From Mycobacterium haemophilum DSM 44634 (GTDB lineage: Bacteria > Actinomycetota > Actinomycetes > Mycobacteriales > Mycobacteriaceae): 64,000 bases of DNA. The notes beneath the pieces were generated by a model, which worked only from the letters and a program-made list of their open reading frames with translations, did no database searches and was not told the origin of the DNA. The DNA lies in contig NZ_CP011883.2 in the NCBI RefSeq assembly GCF_000340435.2, positions 62,001-126,000 of the forward strand, read 5' to 3'. Below are positions 1-8,925 of this stretch, one piece after another; positions within the stretch are counted from its first letter, which is position 1; the number at the start of each line of letters is the position of its first letter. The translations under genes were made by a program, and so were the position numbers.

Positions 1-350
1 GCCAGCGACTCGCCATGAACCGCGCGCCCGCGCGGGGTGATGTCGACAAGCACGGCCCGCAGGTCAGACGGATCACGCGAGCGCTTCACCAGCCCGATTT
101 TTTCCAGCCGGCGGATCGCCACGGTGGTGGTGGGAGTCCGCACCCGTTCGTGGGCGGCCAGATCCGTCATCCGGATGGGGCCTTGATCGAGCAGCGTGAC
201 CAGGATGGACAGCTGCGCCAGCGTCAAGTCACCGGCCGCCGCCCCGTTGGGGTCTCCGCGGCGCAGGATCGAAAACAGTTTGGACAGCGCACGGTGCAGC
301 CCGTCCGCCAGCTCCGTCACCTCAGGCGCGGTGGTTTCGCTGTCCGCCAT
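1..350 (-). CDS. MarR-family transcriptional regulator (3' end outside window)
   Basis: Reading the minus strand from the ATG at 350 gives an open frame running off the window edge. It begins MADSETTAPEVTELADGLHR and has a winged-helix region (LTLAQLSILVTLLDQGPI, then RMTDLAAHERVRTPTTTVAI as recognition helix, then the wing VKRSRDPSDLRAVLVDITPR). This is the standard MarR layout and fits the Rv0042c position upstream of the Rv0043c-like GntR gene. About 116 residues are visible and the C-terminal dimerisation helix is cut off. The ligand is unknown. It is the last gene of a minus-strand run with the ABC transporter genes; a 53-bp gap separates it from the ATPase stop. Confidence 0.85.
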   Translation of the reverse strand, partial: MADSETTAPEVTELADGLHRALSKLFSILRRGDPNGAAAGDLTLAQLSILVTLLDQGPIRMTDLAAHERVRTPTTTVAIRRLEKIGLVKRSRDPSDLRAVLVDITPRGRAVHGESL

Positions 351-403
351 AAGTCGGCAGTCTAACGCGATATGTTGGGCGTTGAAGGGACCTCACGCAT
401 GCG

Positions 404-1153
404 TCAAAGTACTTGGGACAGAAACCGCTGTAGGCGGTTGGTCTGCGCGGCCTCGAATATCTGCTCCGGGGTCCCGGATTCCACGACCTTGCCGTGATCC
501 ATGAAAACAACGGTGTCGGATGCTGACCGGGCGAAGCCCATTTCGTGGGTGACGACGACCATCGTCATTCCCTCGTCGCCGAGGTGGCTGATAAGTTCCA
601 GAATCCCCTTGACCATTTCGGGATCCAGCGCCGACGTCGCCTCATCGAAGAACATCACCTGCGGAGCCATCGCCAGAGCACGGGCGATCGCGACCCGTTG
701 TTGTTGGCCCCCCGACAGCGCGCTGGGTCGGGCATCGGCCTTGTGCTTCAGGCCAACTCGGTCCAGCTGTGCCCACGCCAGCTCCCGTGCCGCGTCGGCG
801 GATAGCCGTCGCAACCTGCGCGGTGCGAGCGCCACGTTGTCGAGCACAGTGCGGTGCGGGAACAGATTGAAATGCTGGAACACCATGCCAATGCGCTGGC
901 GTAGCTCGTTGGGGTCGTCGCGCAGCACCGACCGGCCGTCGAGCAGAATGTCGCCGCTGTCGGGCTCATGCAACCGGTTCAGCGTGCGAAGCAGTGTTGA
1001 CTTGCCTGACCCAGAGGGTCCGATGACGGCCACCGTGCTGCCCGCGGGGGCCTCGATATCGACACCGCAGAGCACCGCGGTCCCGCCAAGAGTTTGGTGA
1101 ATATCTTTGGCTGCCAACGATACTGACGGACGTTGTGCGGTGGCGCTGGTCAC
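404..1153 (-). CDS. Polar amino-acid ABC transporter ATPase (GlnQ-like)
   Basis: A 249-residue cytoplasmic ATPase. Walker A GPSGSGKS is at about residues 45-52, signature LSGGQ at 146-150, Walker B VMFFDE at 166-171, and the switch His lies in VVTHEMGFA. This is the canonical polar amino-acid (PAAT) ATPase pattern, full length. Its ATG overlaps the stop of the upstream binding-protein/permease gene by four bases (1150-1153), so the two are translationally coupled and should form one importer. The substrate (glutamine, glutamate or another polar amino acid) is inferred from family only. Confidence 0.93.
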   Translation of the reverse strand: MTSATAQRPSVSLAAKDIHQTLGGTAVLCGVDIEAPAGSTVAVIGPSGSGKSTLLRTLNRLHEPDSGDILLDGRSVLRDDPNELRQRIGMVFQHFNLFPHRTVLDNVALAPRRLRRLSADAARELAWAQLDRVGLKHKADARPSALSGGQQQRVAIARALAMAPQVMFFDEATSALDPEMVKGILELISHLGDEGMTMVVVTHEMGFARSASDTVVFMDHGKVVESGTPEQIFEAAQTNRLQRFLSQVL

Positions 1154-2973
1154 GTCATCTCCTGGCCGAACGTCGACACGAGCATGTCGGGGGTCTCTTG
1201 TGGCTTGACTGCGGCGCGGCCGCGGCGAAGTCGGGCGTCGATGTAGTTCACCAAATGCGTTAACGGAACAGTCAATATCAGGTAGAAGGCGCCGGCCGCC
1301 ACCAGTGGCGACAAGTTGCCGGTCTGCGCGTTGAGGTCGCGGCCCACCTGAAACAGCTCTCGCTGTTGGGCGATCAAACCCAAAAAGTACACCAGCGCGG
1401 AGGCCTTCAGCAGCGCGATGAATTGATTGACCAGTGCCGGCAGCACCCGCCGTATTCCCTGCGGCACCACCACCAGTCGCATCGCGGCCGAGTAGCTAAA
1501 CCCGAGCGCACGGGAGGCTTCGAGCTGCCCGGGGTCGACGCTCTGGATCCCCGAGCGCAGAATCTCGCCGATGTAGGCGGCGGCCATCAGCCCCAACGCG
1601 GCAATGCCGAGCGGGTAGGGGTTGTTATTCGTCAGCCCGCCCACCAGCGGCCCAATGCCCAGCCCGATGATGAGGATGATCACCACTTCGGGAAGACCAC
1701 GAAAAACATCGGTATAGACCCGCGCCGGCCAGCGCAGCCAGCGGGAGTGGGAGATCCCGGCAACCGCCAGCGCCATGCCGAGGAGCAGCCCGATGACGCT
1801 GGCACTTCCGGTCAGGATCAACGTGTTAGGCAACCCGGTGGTGAACAGGGTAGGAATGGCTTGCCGGTAGACATCCCAGTCGAAGAAGGAGTCGCGCAAT
1901 TGCGCCAGCGCAGACTTCGGCGCGGCCGGACCCACCTGCTTGCGGTGGTGACGCGCGGCGATCGCAGCGAAGTCGGGCAGCTTCGGCGCCGCGACGGCTT
2001 TCGACCCGGGCTTCCAGCCCGGCGGCAGGGAGCGGGGTACCCACTGGGTGTACAGGTTCGCCCACGTCCCGTCGGCGATGACGGCGTCCAGCCCGGAATT
2101 GAGCGCGTCGACTAGCGGCTGGTTTTCTCTGGCGACCGCGTAGGCCACGAAATCGCCGGGGCTGAAGGTGTTGGCCACGATTACCGCCGGGTCACCCGAT
2201 TGCAGCACGGCCATTGCTTCCGCCGCCGGCGCTACCCAGGCGTCGACCTGTCGGCTCTTAAGACTCGTGTACACGGTGGCGAAGTCGGGATACTTCACCG
2301 GTTGCAGGTGCAGCGTCTCGACGACGTATGACTCCTCGACGGTGCCCTGGACAACGCCGATACGTTGTCCGGCGGCCAGCTCACTGAATTTGGTGATCGC
2401 TGAGCCGGGGGGCACCACGAGTGAGTAGTAGCCGAAGTCGTAACCGTTGGTAAAGGCCACGGTGCGCCGCCGCGCCGGGGTGGCTTTGATCGACGCCGAG
2501 CCGACGTCGAAACGCCGGGACGCTACTTGGGCGAGCAGCCCGGAGAAGTCGGTGCCGACGAAGCGGACATGCAGGCCCAGTTTGCCGGCGATGGCGCGCA
2601 ACAGTTGATTGTCGAAGCCGCTGAATTGGCCGGTGGGATTGATACAGATGTTCGGCGGGGCGTCGGACAGGGTGCCGACGGTCAGTACGCCTGGCGTGCC
2701 GAGTCCCAATGCGTCGATGCGCACCGAACTCAGCGGCGCGACGGTGGCCGTCGTGTCCTGCTGGTCTTGGCCGATGGCTGCCCCCTTGGTGAGGTTCTTG
2801 GGCAACACGGTCGCGCTGTCCACCCCGGCCGGCGCGCACTGGTTTCTGTCGGCGTGCGCGGGCGCAGCCGGTGCAGTCCACGTCAAGCCGCACACCATCA
2901 GCATCGTCGCGGCCACTGAAAGCAGCTTTCCGTGGCCTGTGGCGCGCGCGTCGCAGAAACTCATCACTGCCAC
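1150..2973 (-). CDS. Fused periplasmic binding protein-permease of an amino-acid ABC importer
   Basis: A 607-residue single chain. A Sec signal (hydrophobic core LLSVAATMLMVCG, cut near AHA|D) is followed by an SBP_bac_3 solute-binding domain at about residues 90-315 (LTVGTLSDAPPNICINPTGQ region). Then comes a linker and a BPD permease domain at about 375-590, with several membrane helices and the EAA loop (EASRALGFSYSAAMRLVV). The fusion should tether the receptor to the channel. It sits 30 bp after the GntR gene and overlaps the ATPase gene. A second in-frame ATG three codons downstream (2964) is an equally possible start. Confidence 0.9.
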   Translation of the reverse strand: MAVMSFCDARATGHGKLLSVAATMLMVCGLTWTAPAAPAHADRNQCAPAGVDSATVLPKNLTKGAAIGQDQQDTTATVAPLSSVRIDALGLGTPGVLTVGTLSDAPPNICINPTGQFSGFDNQLLRAIAGKLGLHVRFVGTDFSGLLAQVASRRFDVGSASIKATPARRRTVAFTNGYDFGYYSLVVPPGSAITKFSELAAGQRIGVVQGTVEESYVVETLHLQPVKYPDFATVYTSLKSRQVDAWVAPAAEAMAVLQSGDPAVIVANTFSPGDFVAYAVARENQPLVDALNSGLDAVIADGTWANLYTQWVPRSLPPGWKPGSKAVAAPKLPDFAAIAARHHRKQVGPAAPKSALAQLRDSFFDWDVYRQAIPTLFTTGLPNTLILTGSASVIGLLLGMALAVAGISHSRWLRWPARVYTDVFRGLPEVVIILIIGLGIGPLVGGLTNNNPYPLGIAALGLMAAAYIGEILRSGIQSVDPGQLEASRALGFSYSAAMRLVVVPQGIRRVLPALVNQFIALLKASALVYFLGLIAQQRELFQVGRDLNAQTGNLSPLVAAGAFYLILTVPLTHLVNYIDARLRRGRAAVKPQETPDMLVSTFGQEMT

Positions 2974-3003
2974 CGTATCGAGCAGCCGGCAGCTCGGCCT
3001 GCT

Positions 3004-3747
3004 TTACAGCGCGATCGACGGCGGGCGGCAGGTCGCATCGAGTCCCGCGGGCATCCGAAGTGGATCGGGCACCCCGGTCTGGGGGCCGTCGGGTGAGACG
3101 AGCACTTGGCGTCGGACCAGTTCGGCCAGCATCGTCTGGGCCATCCGGTGTGAGCGCCCGACGCACGCGGCCCGCGCAGCTTCCGGGTCGCGCCGGTGAA
3201 TTGCGGAGTTCTCGTCTTCGTAGAACGGCAAAATGTCGTCGCTGCCGTTTTTTTGGTAGGTCGCCCAGAACACGCGCGGGATGAGATTCTGAGAGGCGCG
3301 GATGGTGGCGTGCAGCCGAGGTCCTGCGTACTCATCGTTGACGGTGCGCCGGTATTCGCTTGCGACGTCGGCAAAGGTCCGCGATTCCATCGAGGTGCGC
3401 AGGGCTCGCATGAGCGCATCGAGTTCGCCCAGGATCCGCGGCGTGGGGTTGGCGGCTGCGCGCGCCGAGGCAATCCCGTTGAGCAGGCCGTCGAGTTCGT
3501 GATGTTCGAGGACGGTGGCTTCGTCGAACCGCTCGACGAACGCGCCCCGGTGATACCGGGTCGACACGATGCCGTCGTGTTCGAGTTGGACCAGCGCCTC
3601 TTGGATGGGGACGCGACTTACCCCCAGGCCGTGCGCGATCTCGTTGCGGTCCACCCGGTCGCCGCTGCGGAGCTGACCGGTCAATACCAGGTTCAGAATG
3701 TGCGAAACAACCTGGTCCTTCTCTTTGAACCCATACTTCTTCGGCAT
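3004..3747 (-). CDS. GntR-family regulator, FCD/FadR subfamily (Rv0043c-like)
   Basis: A 247-residue protein with an N-terminal winged helix at about residues 10-75 (NEIAHGLGVSRVPIQEALVQ is the helix-turn-helix) and an all-helical FCD ligand domain behind it. This is full length for the FadR/VanR type. It lies between the LLM oxidoreductase and the ABC importer on the same strand and probably senses a carboxylate-type effector. Position and sequence match Rv0043c. The ligand and target are unknown; the adjacent importer is a reasonable target by context. Confidence 0.88.
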   Translation of the reverse strand: MPKKYGFKEKDQVVSHILNLVLTGQLRSGDRVDRNEIAHGLGVSRVPIQEALVQLEHDGIVSTRYHRGAFVERFDEATVLEHHELDGLLNGIASARAAANPTPRILGELDALMRALRTSMESRTFADVASEYRRTVNDEYAGPRLHATIRASQNLIPRVFWATYQKNGSDDILPFYEDENSAIHRRDPEAARAACVGRSHRMAQTMLAELVRRQVLVSPDGPQTGVPDPLRMPAGLDATCRPPSIAL

Positions 3748-3855
3748 AGCTTCTTCGAGTCTCTTTCAGCCCCCCGCGGCGGCCATCAGCGCTGGCAAGT
3801 TTCTCATGAATTGGCACCTGCTATCCGGTATTTGGCGGACGAAGCGGACTCGATC

Positions 3856-4647
3856 TCACCGGCTATCGCGCCAGCGGCACAGCGTCTCGGCGGCGGTGAG
3901 GTCGTAATCCGGACCGTTGCAGCCGACCGTCAGCAGCGTCACGCCAACGGCGATGAGGCCCTCGGCACTGGCGATCAGGTCGTTGTTGTTATCTACCCCG
4001 GCGGACCGTTCGATGGTGGCTGGGTCCCGTCCGACGGCGGCGCAGTGCTCGTCCAGGACGGCCGCGGCCGCCGGGTAGGTTTCGGCGGTGGTGAAGCCGT
4101 GCCAGATGTCGGCGTGCTCGGCGACCAGGCGCAGGGTCTTGCGCGGGCCAGTGCCACCGATCAGCACCGGGATGTCGCGGATCGGTGCTGGATTCAGCTT
4201 GCCCAGCCGCGTTTTGATCCGGGGCAGCGCGGCGGCCAGGTCGTCGAGGCGGCTGCCGGCGGTGCCGAACTGGTAGCCGTACTCGAGGTAGTCCTTGTCT
4301 TTCCAGCCCGACCCGATCCCCAAAATAAGCCGGCCGTCCGAAATGTGGTCGACGGTACGGGCCATATCGGCCAGCAGCTCCGGGTTGCGGTAGGAGTTAC
4401 ACGTCACCAGGGCGCCGATCTCGATACGCGACGTCTGCTCGGCCCAGGCCGCCAAAACGGTCCAGCATTCGAAGTGCGGGCCGTTGGGATCCCCGTAGAG
4501 CGGGAAGAAGTGATCCCAGGTGAAGGCGATGTCGACACCGATGTCCTCGCAGCGGCGTACGGCGTCGCGGATAGTGCGGTAGTGCGGGGCGTGCTGAGGC
4601 TGCAGCTGTACACCGATGCGAATGGGATGGCGAAGCGGTGTAGTCAT
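3856..4647 (-). CDS. LLM-class (F420-dependent) oxidoreductase, Rv0044c-like
   Basis: 263 residues with the luciferase-like TIM-barrel fold. Visible landmarks are the start RIGVQLQPQHAPHYRTI, the barrel strand AFTWDHFFPLYGD and the cofactor-proximal LILGIGSGWKDKDYLEYGY. Mycobacterial members of this group (named TIGR03560-type LLM F420 enzymes) usually use F420 rather than FMN. The ATG overlaps the stop of the alpha/beta-hydrolase gene by four bases, so the pair is co-translated, as in Rv0045c-Rv0044c. The substrate is not known. Confidence 0.88.
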   Translation of the reverse strand: MTTPLRHPIRIGVQLQPQHAPHYRTIRDAVRRCEDIGVDIAFTWDHFFPLYGDPNGPHFECWTVLAAWAEQTSRIEIGALVTCNSYRNPELLADMARTVDHISDGRLILGIGSGWKDKDYLEYGYQFGTAGSRLDDLAAALPRIKTRLGKLNPAPIRDIPVLIGGTGPRKTLRLVAEHADIWHGFTTAETYPAAAAVLDEHCAAVGRDPATIERSAGVDNNNDLIASAEGLIAVGVTLLTVGCNGPDYDLTAAETLCRWRDSR

Positions 4648-5546
4648 GCGGCCAGAACTCCGCGAACGATCTCGATCAGCGCGCGCGGTTGGTCGCTTTG
4701 CACCGAATGCCCCGAGTTTTCGACGACGCGGGCACCCCGGAATTGTCTGGCGCGCCGACTGAGTTCGGCCGCGTCATTGTCGCTGACGAAGCCCGATGCG
4801 CTGCCGCGCACCAGCGTGACGGGCGCCGACAACGCGTCGACGTCGTCCCACAGACTGGCGAAGTCGGGAAAGGTGCGAATGGTGTCGTAGCGCCACGCCC
4901 AGTTGCCGTTGTCAAGCCGCCGGGAGTTGTGGAACACGCCGCGGCGCAACGCCTTCACCTCGCGGTGCGGCGCTGCGGCAATCGTGAGGTCCAGCATGGC
5001 CTGAAAGCTTGGAAATTCGTGCTCGCCGTGCATCAGCGCTACCGTTCCGCGCTGGTCGGTGGTCAGCTCGGCATGCCTCTGCAACGCCGAGGGGGTTACG
5101 TCGACGAGGACAAGTTCACTCACCAGGTCGGGCGCCGTCGCGGCCAGCCGTATTGCGGTCAACCCGCCCAGCGACATGCCGACCACCAGTTCAGCACCCG
5201 ATGCGAGTTCGTGCAGCACCGGCGCCAAGGTGGCGGCGTTGCTGCGCGGCGAGTAGTCGCCGTCCGCACGCCAGGCGGAATGGCCGTGTCCGGGAAGGTC
5301 AATCGCCAGTGCTGGCTCACCAACACCAACGATCACGGTGTCCCAGGTGTGCGCGTTCTGCCCGCCGCCGTGCAAAAAGACGACGCGCGGGGGTGTGCTA
5401 CCCCAGCGCAACGCGCTGATTCTGCCGGCCGCCGTGTCCGTGTCGACCCGCTGTACGGCGGGCAGCGGACCCACCACGCCGGCCTGCTCGGCGTTCTCGG
5501 ACAGCAGCGCGAACTCAGACAATTCCGCCAGCCCGTCCTCAGACAT
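4644..5546 (-). CDS. Alpha/beta-hydrolase esterase, Rv0045c-like
   Basis: About 300 residues from the ATG at 5546, chosen because MSEDGLAELSEFALLSENAE aligns with the known Rv0045c start; an in-frame extension to 5600 is possible. Alpha/beta-hydrolase features are the oxyanion loop VVFLHGGGQNAHTWD, nucleophile elbow GMSLGG with Ser, and a C-terminal catalytic His in ENSGHSVQSDQP. Rv0045c is a small-ester hydrolase with a flexible active site, and the very close sequence supports the same role. It is coupled to the downstream LLM gene through an ATGA overlap. Confidence 0.9.
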   Translation of the reverse strand: MSEDGLAELSEFALLSENAEQAGVVGPLPAVQRVDTDTAAGRISALRWGSTPPRVVFLHGGGQNAHTWDTVIVGVGEPALAIDLPGHGHSAWRADGDYSPRSNAATLAPVLHELASGAELVVGMSLGGLTAIRLAATAPDLVSELVLVDVTPSALQRHAELTTDQRGTVALMHGEHEFPSFQAMLDLTIAAAPHREVKALRRGVFHNSRRLDNGNWAWRYDTIRTFPDFASLWDDVDALSAPVTLVRGSASGFVSDNDAAELSRRARQFRGARVVENSGHSVQSDQPRALIEIVRGVLAA

Positions 5547-5612
5547 CTCGGTCACTGAGCTAGTCTGCCGCGAAAGTGCAAGCGGCGACGCATTTCCCAA
5601 GAAAGGCCGTCG

Positions 5613-6728
5613 CTACTTGCACTCTCGCAAGTTGATGAACTCTTCGAGCTGGGCACGCGCGATCTCGTCGGATAGCTGCTTCGGCGGGCTCTTCATCAGG
5701 TAGGCCGACGCCGGGATCACTGGCCCGCCGATTCCGCGGTCCTTGGCGATCTTTGCCGCGCGCACCGCGTCGATGATGACGCCCGCCGAGTTCGGCGAGT
5801 CCCACACCTCGAGCTTGTATTCCAGGTTCAGCGGCACGTCACCGAAACCGCGGCCCTCCAGCCGCACATAGGCCCATTTGCGGTCATCAAGCCAGCCGAC
5901 GTGGTCGGAAGGACCGATGTGGACGTCTTTGGCGTTGAATTCCCGATGCACGTTCGACGTCACGGCCTGGGTCTTGGAGATCTTCTTGGACTCCAGCCGC
6001 TCGCGCTCAAGCATGTTGAGGAAGTCCATGTTACCGCCCACGTTGAGCTGCATGGTGCGGTCCAGCTGCACACCGCGGTCCTCGAACAGCTTGGCCATCA
6101 CCCGGTGAGTGATGGTCGCGCCGACCTGGCTCTTGATGTCGTCACCCACGATCGGCACCTTGGCGTCGGCGAACTTTTTGGCCCACACCGGGTCAGAGGC
6201 GATGAACACCGGCAGCGCGTTCACGAACGCCACGCGGGCGTCGATGGCGCACTGGGCGTAGAACTTGTCGGCCTCTTCGGAACCCACCGGCAGGTAGGAC
6301 ACCAGCACGTCGACCTTGGCGTCCCGCAGCGCTTGGACCACGTCGACGGGCTGAGCGTCCGACAGCTCAATGGTGTCGGCGTAGTACTTGCCGATGCCGT
6401 CCAGCGTCGGCCCGCGCTGCACCACCACATTGGTGGGCGCCACGTCGGCGATCTTGATGGTGTTGTTCTCCGAGGCGAAGATCGCGTCCGACAGATCGAA
6501 GCCGACCTTCTTGGCGTCCACGTCGAAGGCCGCTACGAACTTAACGTCGCGCACGTGGTAGGGGCCGAACCGGACATGCATGAGACCGGGCACCGTGGAG
6601 GTGTCGTCGGCGTTTTGGTAGTACTCGACGCCCTGAACCAGCGAGGACGCGCAGTTGCCCACGCCGACAATGGCGACTCTTACCTCGGTCGACGCCCCTG
6701 GCGCCCCTGCTGGGTTGTGCTCACTCAT
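5613..6728 (-). CDS. ino1: Inositol-1-phosphate synthase
   Basis: 371 residues. It converts glucose-6-phosphate to 1L-myo-inositol-1-phosphate with NAD+, the first step toward phosphatidylinositol, PIM/LAM glycolipids and mycothiol. The Rossmann start VAIVGVGNCASSLVQGVEYY, the central PVGSEEADKFYAQCAI and NVGGNMDFLNMLERERLESK segments, and near-identity to Rv0046c make the call secure. I chose the ATG at 6728 (MSEHNPAGAP) because AGGAGA lies about 9 bp upstream and it matches the M. tuberculosis N-terminus; seven more in-frame codons exist upstream. Confidence 0.97.
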   Translation of the reverse strand: MSEHNPAGAPGASTEVRVAIVGVGNCASSLVQGVEYYQNADDTSTVPGLMHVRFGPYHVRDVKFVAAFDVDAKKVGFDLSDAIFASENNTIKIADVAPTNVVVQRGPTLDGIGKYYADTIELSDAQPVDVVQALRDAKVDVLVSYLPVGSEEADKFYAQCAIDARVAFVNALPVFIASDPVWAKKFADAKVPIVGDDIKSQVGATITHRVMAKLFEDRGVQLDRTMQLNVGGNMDFLNMLERERLESKKISKTQAVTSNVHREFNAKDVHIGPSDHVGWLDDRKWAYVRLEGRGFGDVPLNLEYKLEVWDSPNSAGVIIDAVRAAKIAKDRGIGGPVIPASAYLMKSPPKQLSDEIARAQLEEFINLRECK

Positions 6729-6818
6729 AGGGCGTTCTCCTAACCTCATAACCTCGTGTCTCGAGTGTTTCGGGATGGTCTTGGGTATTGCTCGATTGGT
6801 GTTGGGTCGTACAGCGGT

Positions 6819-7361
6819 TTACGTCTGCTCGGCGCGGCCGGGCAGTGCCCGTTCAGCGGCAATGAGTTCGTTGAGCCACTTAACTTCGCGTTCGCTGGAC
6901 TCGAGCCCGAGTTGATGCAGTTGGCGGGTGTAACGGTCGAACGAGCTGCTGGCTCGCGCCACCGCCTCGCGTAGACCCTCGCGGCGTTCCTCGACCTGAC
7001 GGCGGCGGCCTTCCAGGATGCGCATCCGTGCTTCTGCCGGTGTGCGGTTGAAGAACGCCAGGTGCACCCCGAAGCCGTCGTCGGTGTAGTTGTGCGGACC
7101 AGTGTCGGCCACCAGCTCGCCGAAGCGCCTACGGCCCGCGTCCGTCAGTTGGTAAACCCGCCGGGCACGCCGCACCGGAGTCCCGGCCGGTGCGGCATTC
7201 TCGGCGATCAACCCGTCGGCTTGCATCCGACGCAGCGCGGGGTAAAGCGAGCCATACGAAAACGCCCGGAATGCGCCGAGCAACCCGGTCAGCCGTTTCC
7301 GCAACTCGTAGCCATGCATCGGCGATTCAATAAGGAGACCCAGGATGGCGAGCTCCAGCAT
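6819..7361 (-). CDS. PadR-family transcriptional regulator (Rv0047c-like)
   Basis: 180 residues. The winged helix is at residues 1-90 (LAILGLLIESPMHGYELRKR, typical PadR start), followed by a helical C-terminal Vir_act_alpha_C dimerisation domain rich in Arg/Glu. It lies just upstream of ino1 on the same strand, as Rv0047c does in M. tuberculosis, and so is a candidate regulator of inositol synthesis; that link is contextual only. Confidence 0.9.
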   Translation of the reverse strand: MLELAILGLLIESPMHGYELRKRLTGLLGAFRAFSYGSLYPALRRMQADGLIAENAAPAGTPVRRARRVYQLTDAGRRRFGELVADTGPHNYTDDGFGVHLAFFNRTPAEARMRILEGRRRQVEERREGLREAVARASSSFDRYTRQLHQLGLESSEREVKWLNELIAAERALPGRAEQT

Positions 7362-7461
7362 CGAGTCACCCCCTTGGCTTGGCTAGTTACGACGCTCCGA
7401 CGCCTCGCGCCATCGTATCGCGTCGATATATTTGCGACAACACCACCCGGTGTATGCGCCG

Positions 7462-8361
7462 CTATGAAGGGTAATTCACCTGTTTGACGGTGCCGTCACC
7501 GGCGAAGACGAGGTAGCCACCGCCGTAATCACTGGAGACATACAGCGACAGCGACAGCGCCCCGGGTGTGGTCGGATCGGTGGCCGGCTCGATGACCAGG
7601 TATCTGGTTTTGACGTCGGACGCTTTGATGCCGAGGGTTTCCGGGGCACCTCGCAGGATGCCCACGGTCGTCTTCGGGTCGAATTTGCTGAGGTCAACCA
7701 GCACGGCCCCGTCGCCGCTGCTTTTGGCGGCGCTGGTCGGATCGCCCCATCCACCGCGGTAGGTGTAGCTCAGCATCCGGCGATCGTCGGCCGGATCGCG
7801 GCGGTCGAGCACCGCGTAATCCGGGTAGATCACCAACCGGAAGCCGGTGGTGTCGCCGAATCTTTTGCGGGTCTGCTCCATCAGGCCGGTGAGCCCGCCG
7901 AGCGATTGCAGTTGCCTCGGCGGGGTCAGCACCACGGGCGCGACTCCGTCGGGCTTGGCTCCGGGATCGGTGGTGAAGTCCAGTGGCGATCCGGTATTGC
8001 CGTAAAGGCCCCAGCCGATGCCGACGCCCAGCAGCACCGCCACCACGAAGGCGGTCGCCAAGGTGGCCCACCCGCGCGACTTCGGCAACGTCGACAGTGA
8101 TGTGGCCGGTGTGCTAGGAGGCAGCTGGACCAAGGCGCTGTTGGCCTGCAGATCGGCCACTAAGGCGCGCAGATCGCCTAGCGTGACGGCGCTGGTGGCG
8201 GTAGCGACCCGTTCCCGGTGCTCTTCCATGGAGAGCTCGCCATCATTGAGGGCGTTGTCGAGGATCTTGCAGGTGTCTTGGCGGTCGCTGTCTTTGGCTC
8301 GGGTCGCGCTGGTTGCCCCGCCATGGCCGCCACTGGGGAGGCTTCCGAGCCATCTGGTCAC
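7462..8361 (-). CDS. DUF1707 single-pass membrane protein (Rv0048c-like)
   Basis: 299 residues from a GTG start. Residues about 25-78 are a DUF1707 domain (DRQDTCKILDNALNDGELSM, TLGDLRALVADLQ), a short helical module common in actinobacterial membrane proteins. One membrane helix follows at about 98-120 (ATAFVVAVLLGVGIGWGLYG), then an extracellular beta-rich domain of about 170 residues. It should be a type II-like anchored protein with its C-terminus outside. Function is unknown. It sits divergently from the DUF5318-ponA1 block. Confidence 0.85.
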   Translation of the reverse strand: MTRWLGSLPSGGHGGATSATRAKDSDRQDTCKILDNALNDGELSMEEHRERVATATSAVTLGDLRALVADLQANSALVQLPPSTPATSLSTLPKSRGWATLATAFVVAVLLGVGIGWGLYGNTGSPLDFTTDPGAKPDGVAPVVLTPPRQLQSLGGLTGLMEQTRKRFGDTTGFRLVIYPDYAVLDRRDPADDRRMLSYTYRGGWGDPTSAAKSSGDGAVLVDLSKFDPKTTVGILRGAPETLGIKASDVKTRYLVIEPATDPTTPGALSLSLYVSSDYGGGYLVFAGDGTVKQVNYPS

Positions 8362-8488
8362 GGGGTTGATGGTAGAAGTTCAGCGACCAAGGTGATGACA
8401 AATACCCGCGGCGCAGGCTTGGAACGGGTGGGCAACGGCGTCAGGTTTGCGTTTCGGTGGGTGCGGTTGGGCACGTACTCTGGTCACC

Positions 8489-8923
8489 GTGCGACTGCAG
8501 CGTCAGGTGGTGGACTACTCGCTTCGGCGGCGCTCGCTGCTGGCCGAGGTGTACTCGGGACGCACCGGAGTGTCCGAGGTGTGTGACGCAAACCCCTATC
8601 TGCTGCGCGCGGCCAAATTTCACGGGAAACCGAGCCAGGTGATGTGCCCGATCTGCCGAAAGGAACAGCTCACACTCGTGTCGTGGGTGTTCGGCGATCA
8701 CTTGGGTGCGGTCTCGGGGTCGGCGCGCACCGCCGAGGAGTTGGTCTTGCTGGCCACACGTTACGCCGAGTTCGCTGTCCACGTGGTGGAGGTATGCCGC
8801 ACCTGCAGCTGGAATCACTTGGTCAAGTCGTATGTGCTCGGTGCGGCACGGTCGGCCCCGCCGCCCAGGGGCAGCCGGGCCACCCGGACGGCGCGCAACG
8901 GCGCCCGCACGGCCAGTGAATAA
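8489..8923 (+). CDS. DUF5318 zinc-ribbon-like protein (Rv0049-like)
   Basis: 144 residues from the GTG at 8489 (VRLQRQVVDYSLRRRSLLAE), which matches the family start; in-frame upstream codons to 8447 lack family similarity. Four cysteines in two pairs (CPICRKE and VCRTCSWN) look like a metal-binding ribbon. The C-terminal tail is basic and Pro/Arg-rich. The stop is two bases before the ponA1 GTG, so it is co-transcribed with ponA1 and may act with it in the cell envelope. Function is unknown. Confidence 0.88.
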   Translation: MRLQRQVVDYSLRRRSLLAEVYSGRTGVSEVCDANPYLLRAAKFHGKPSQVMCPICRKEQLTLVSWVFGDHLGAVSGSARTAEELVLLATRYAEFAVHVVEVCRTCSWNHLVKSYVLGAARSAPPPRGSRATRTARNGARTASE

Positions 8924-8925
8924 CA

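Noticed and set aside
3196..4890. 564-codon plus-strand frame
   Set aside because: It lies opposite the GntR, LLM and hydrolase genes, shows no domain, and is explained by high-GC codon structure on the other strand.
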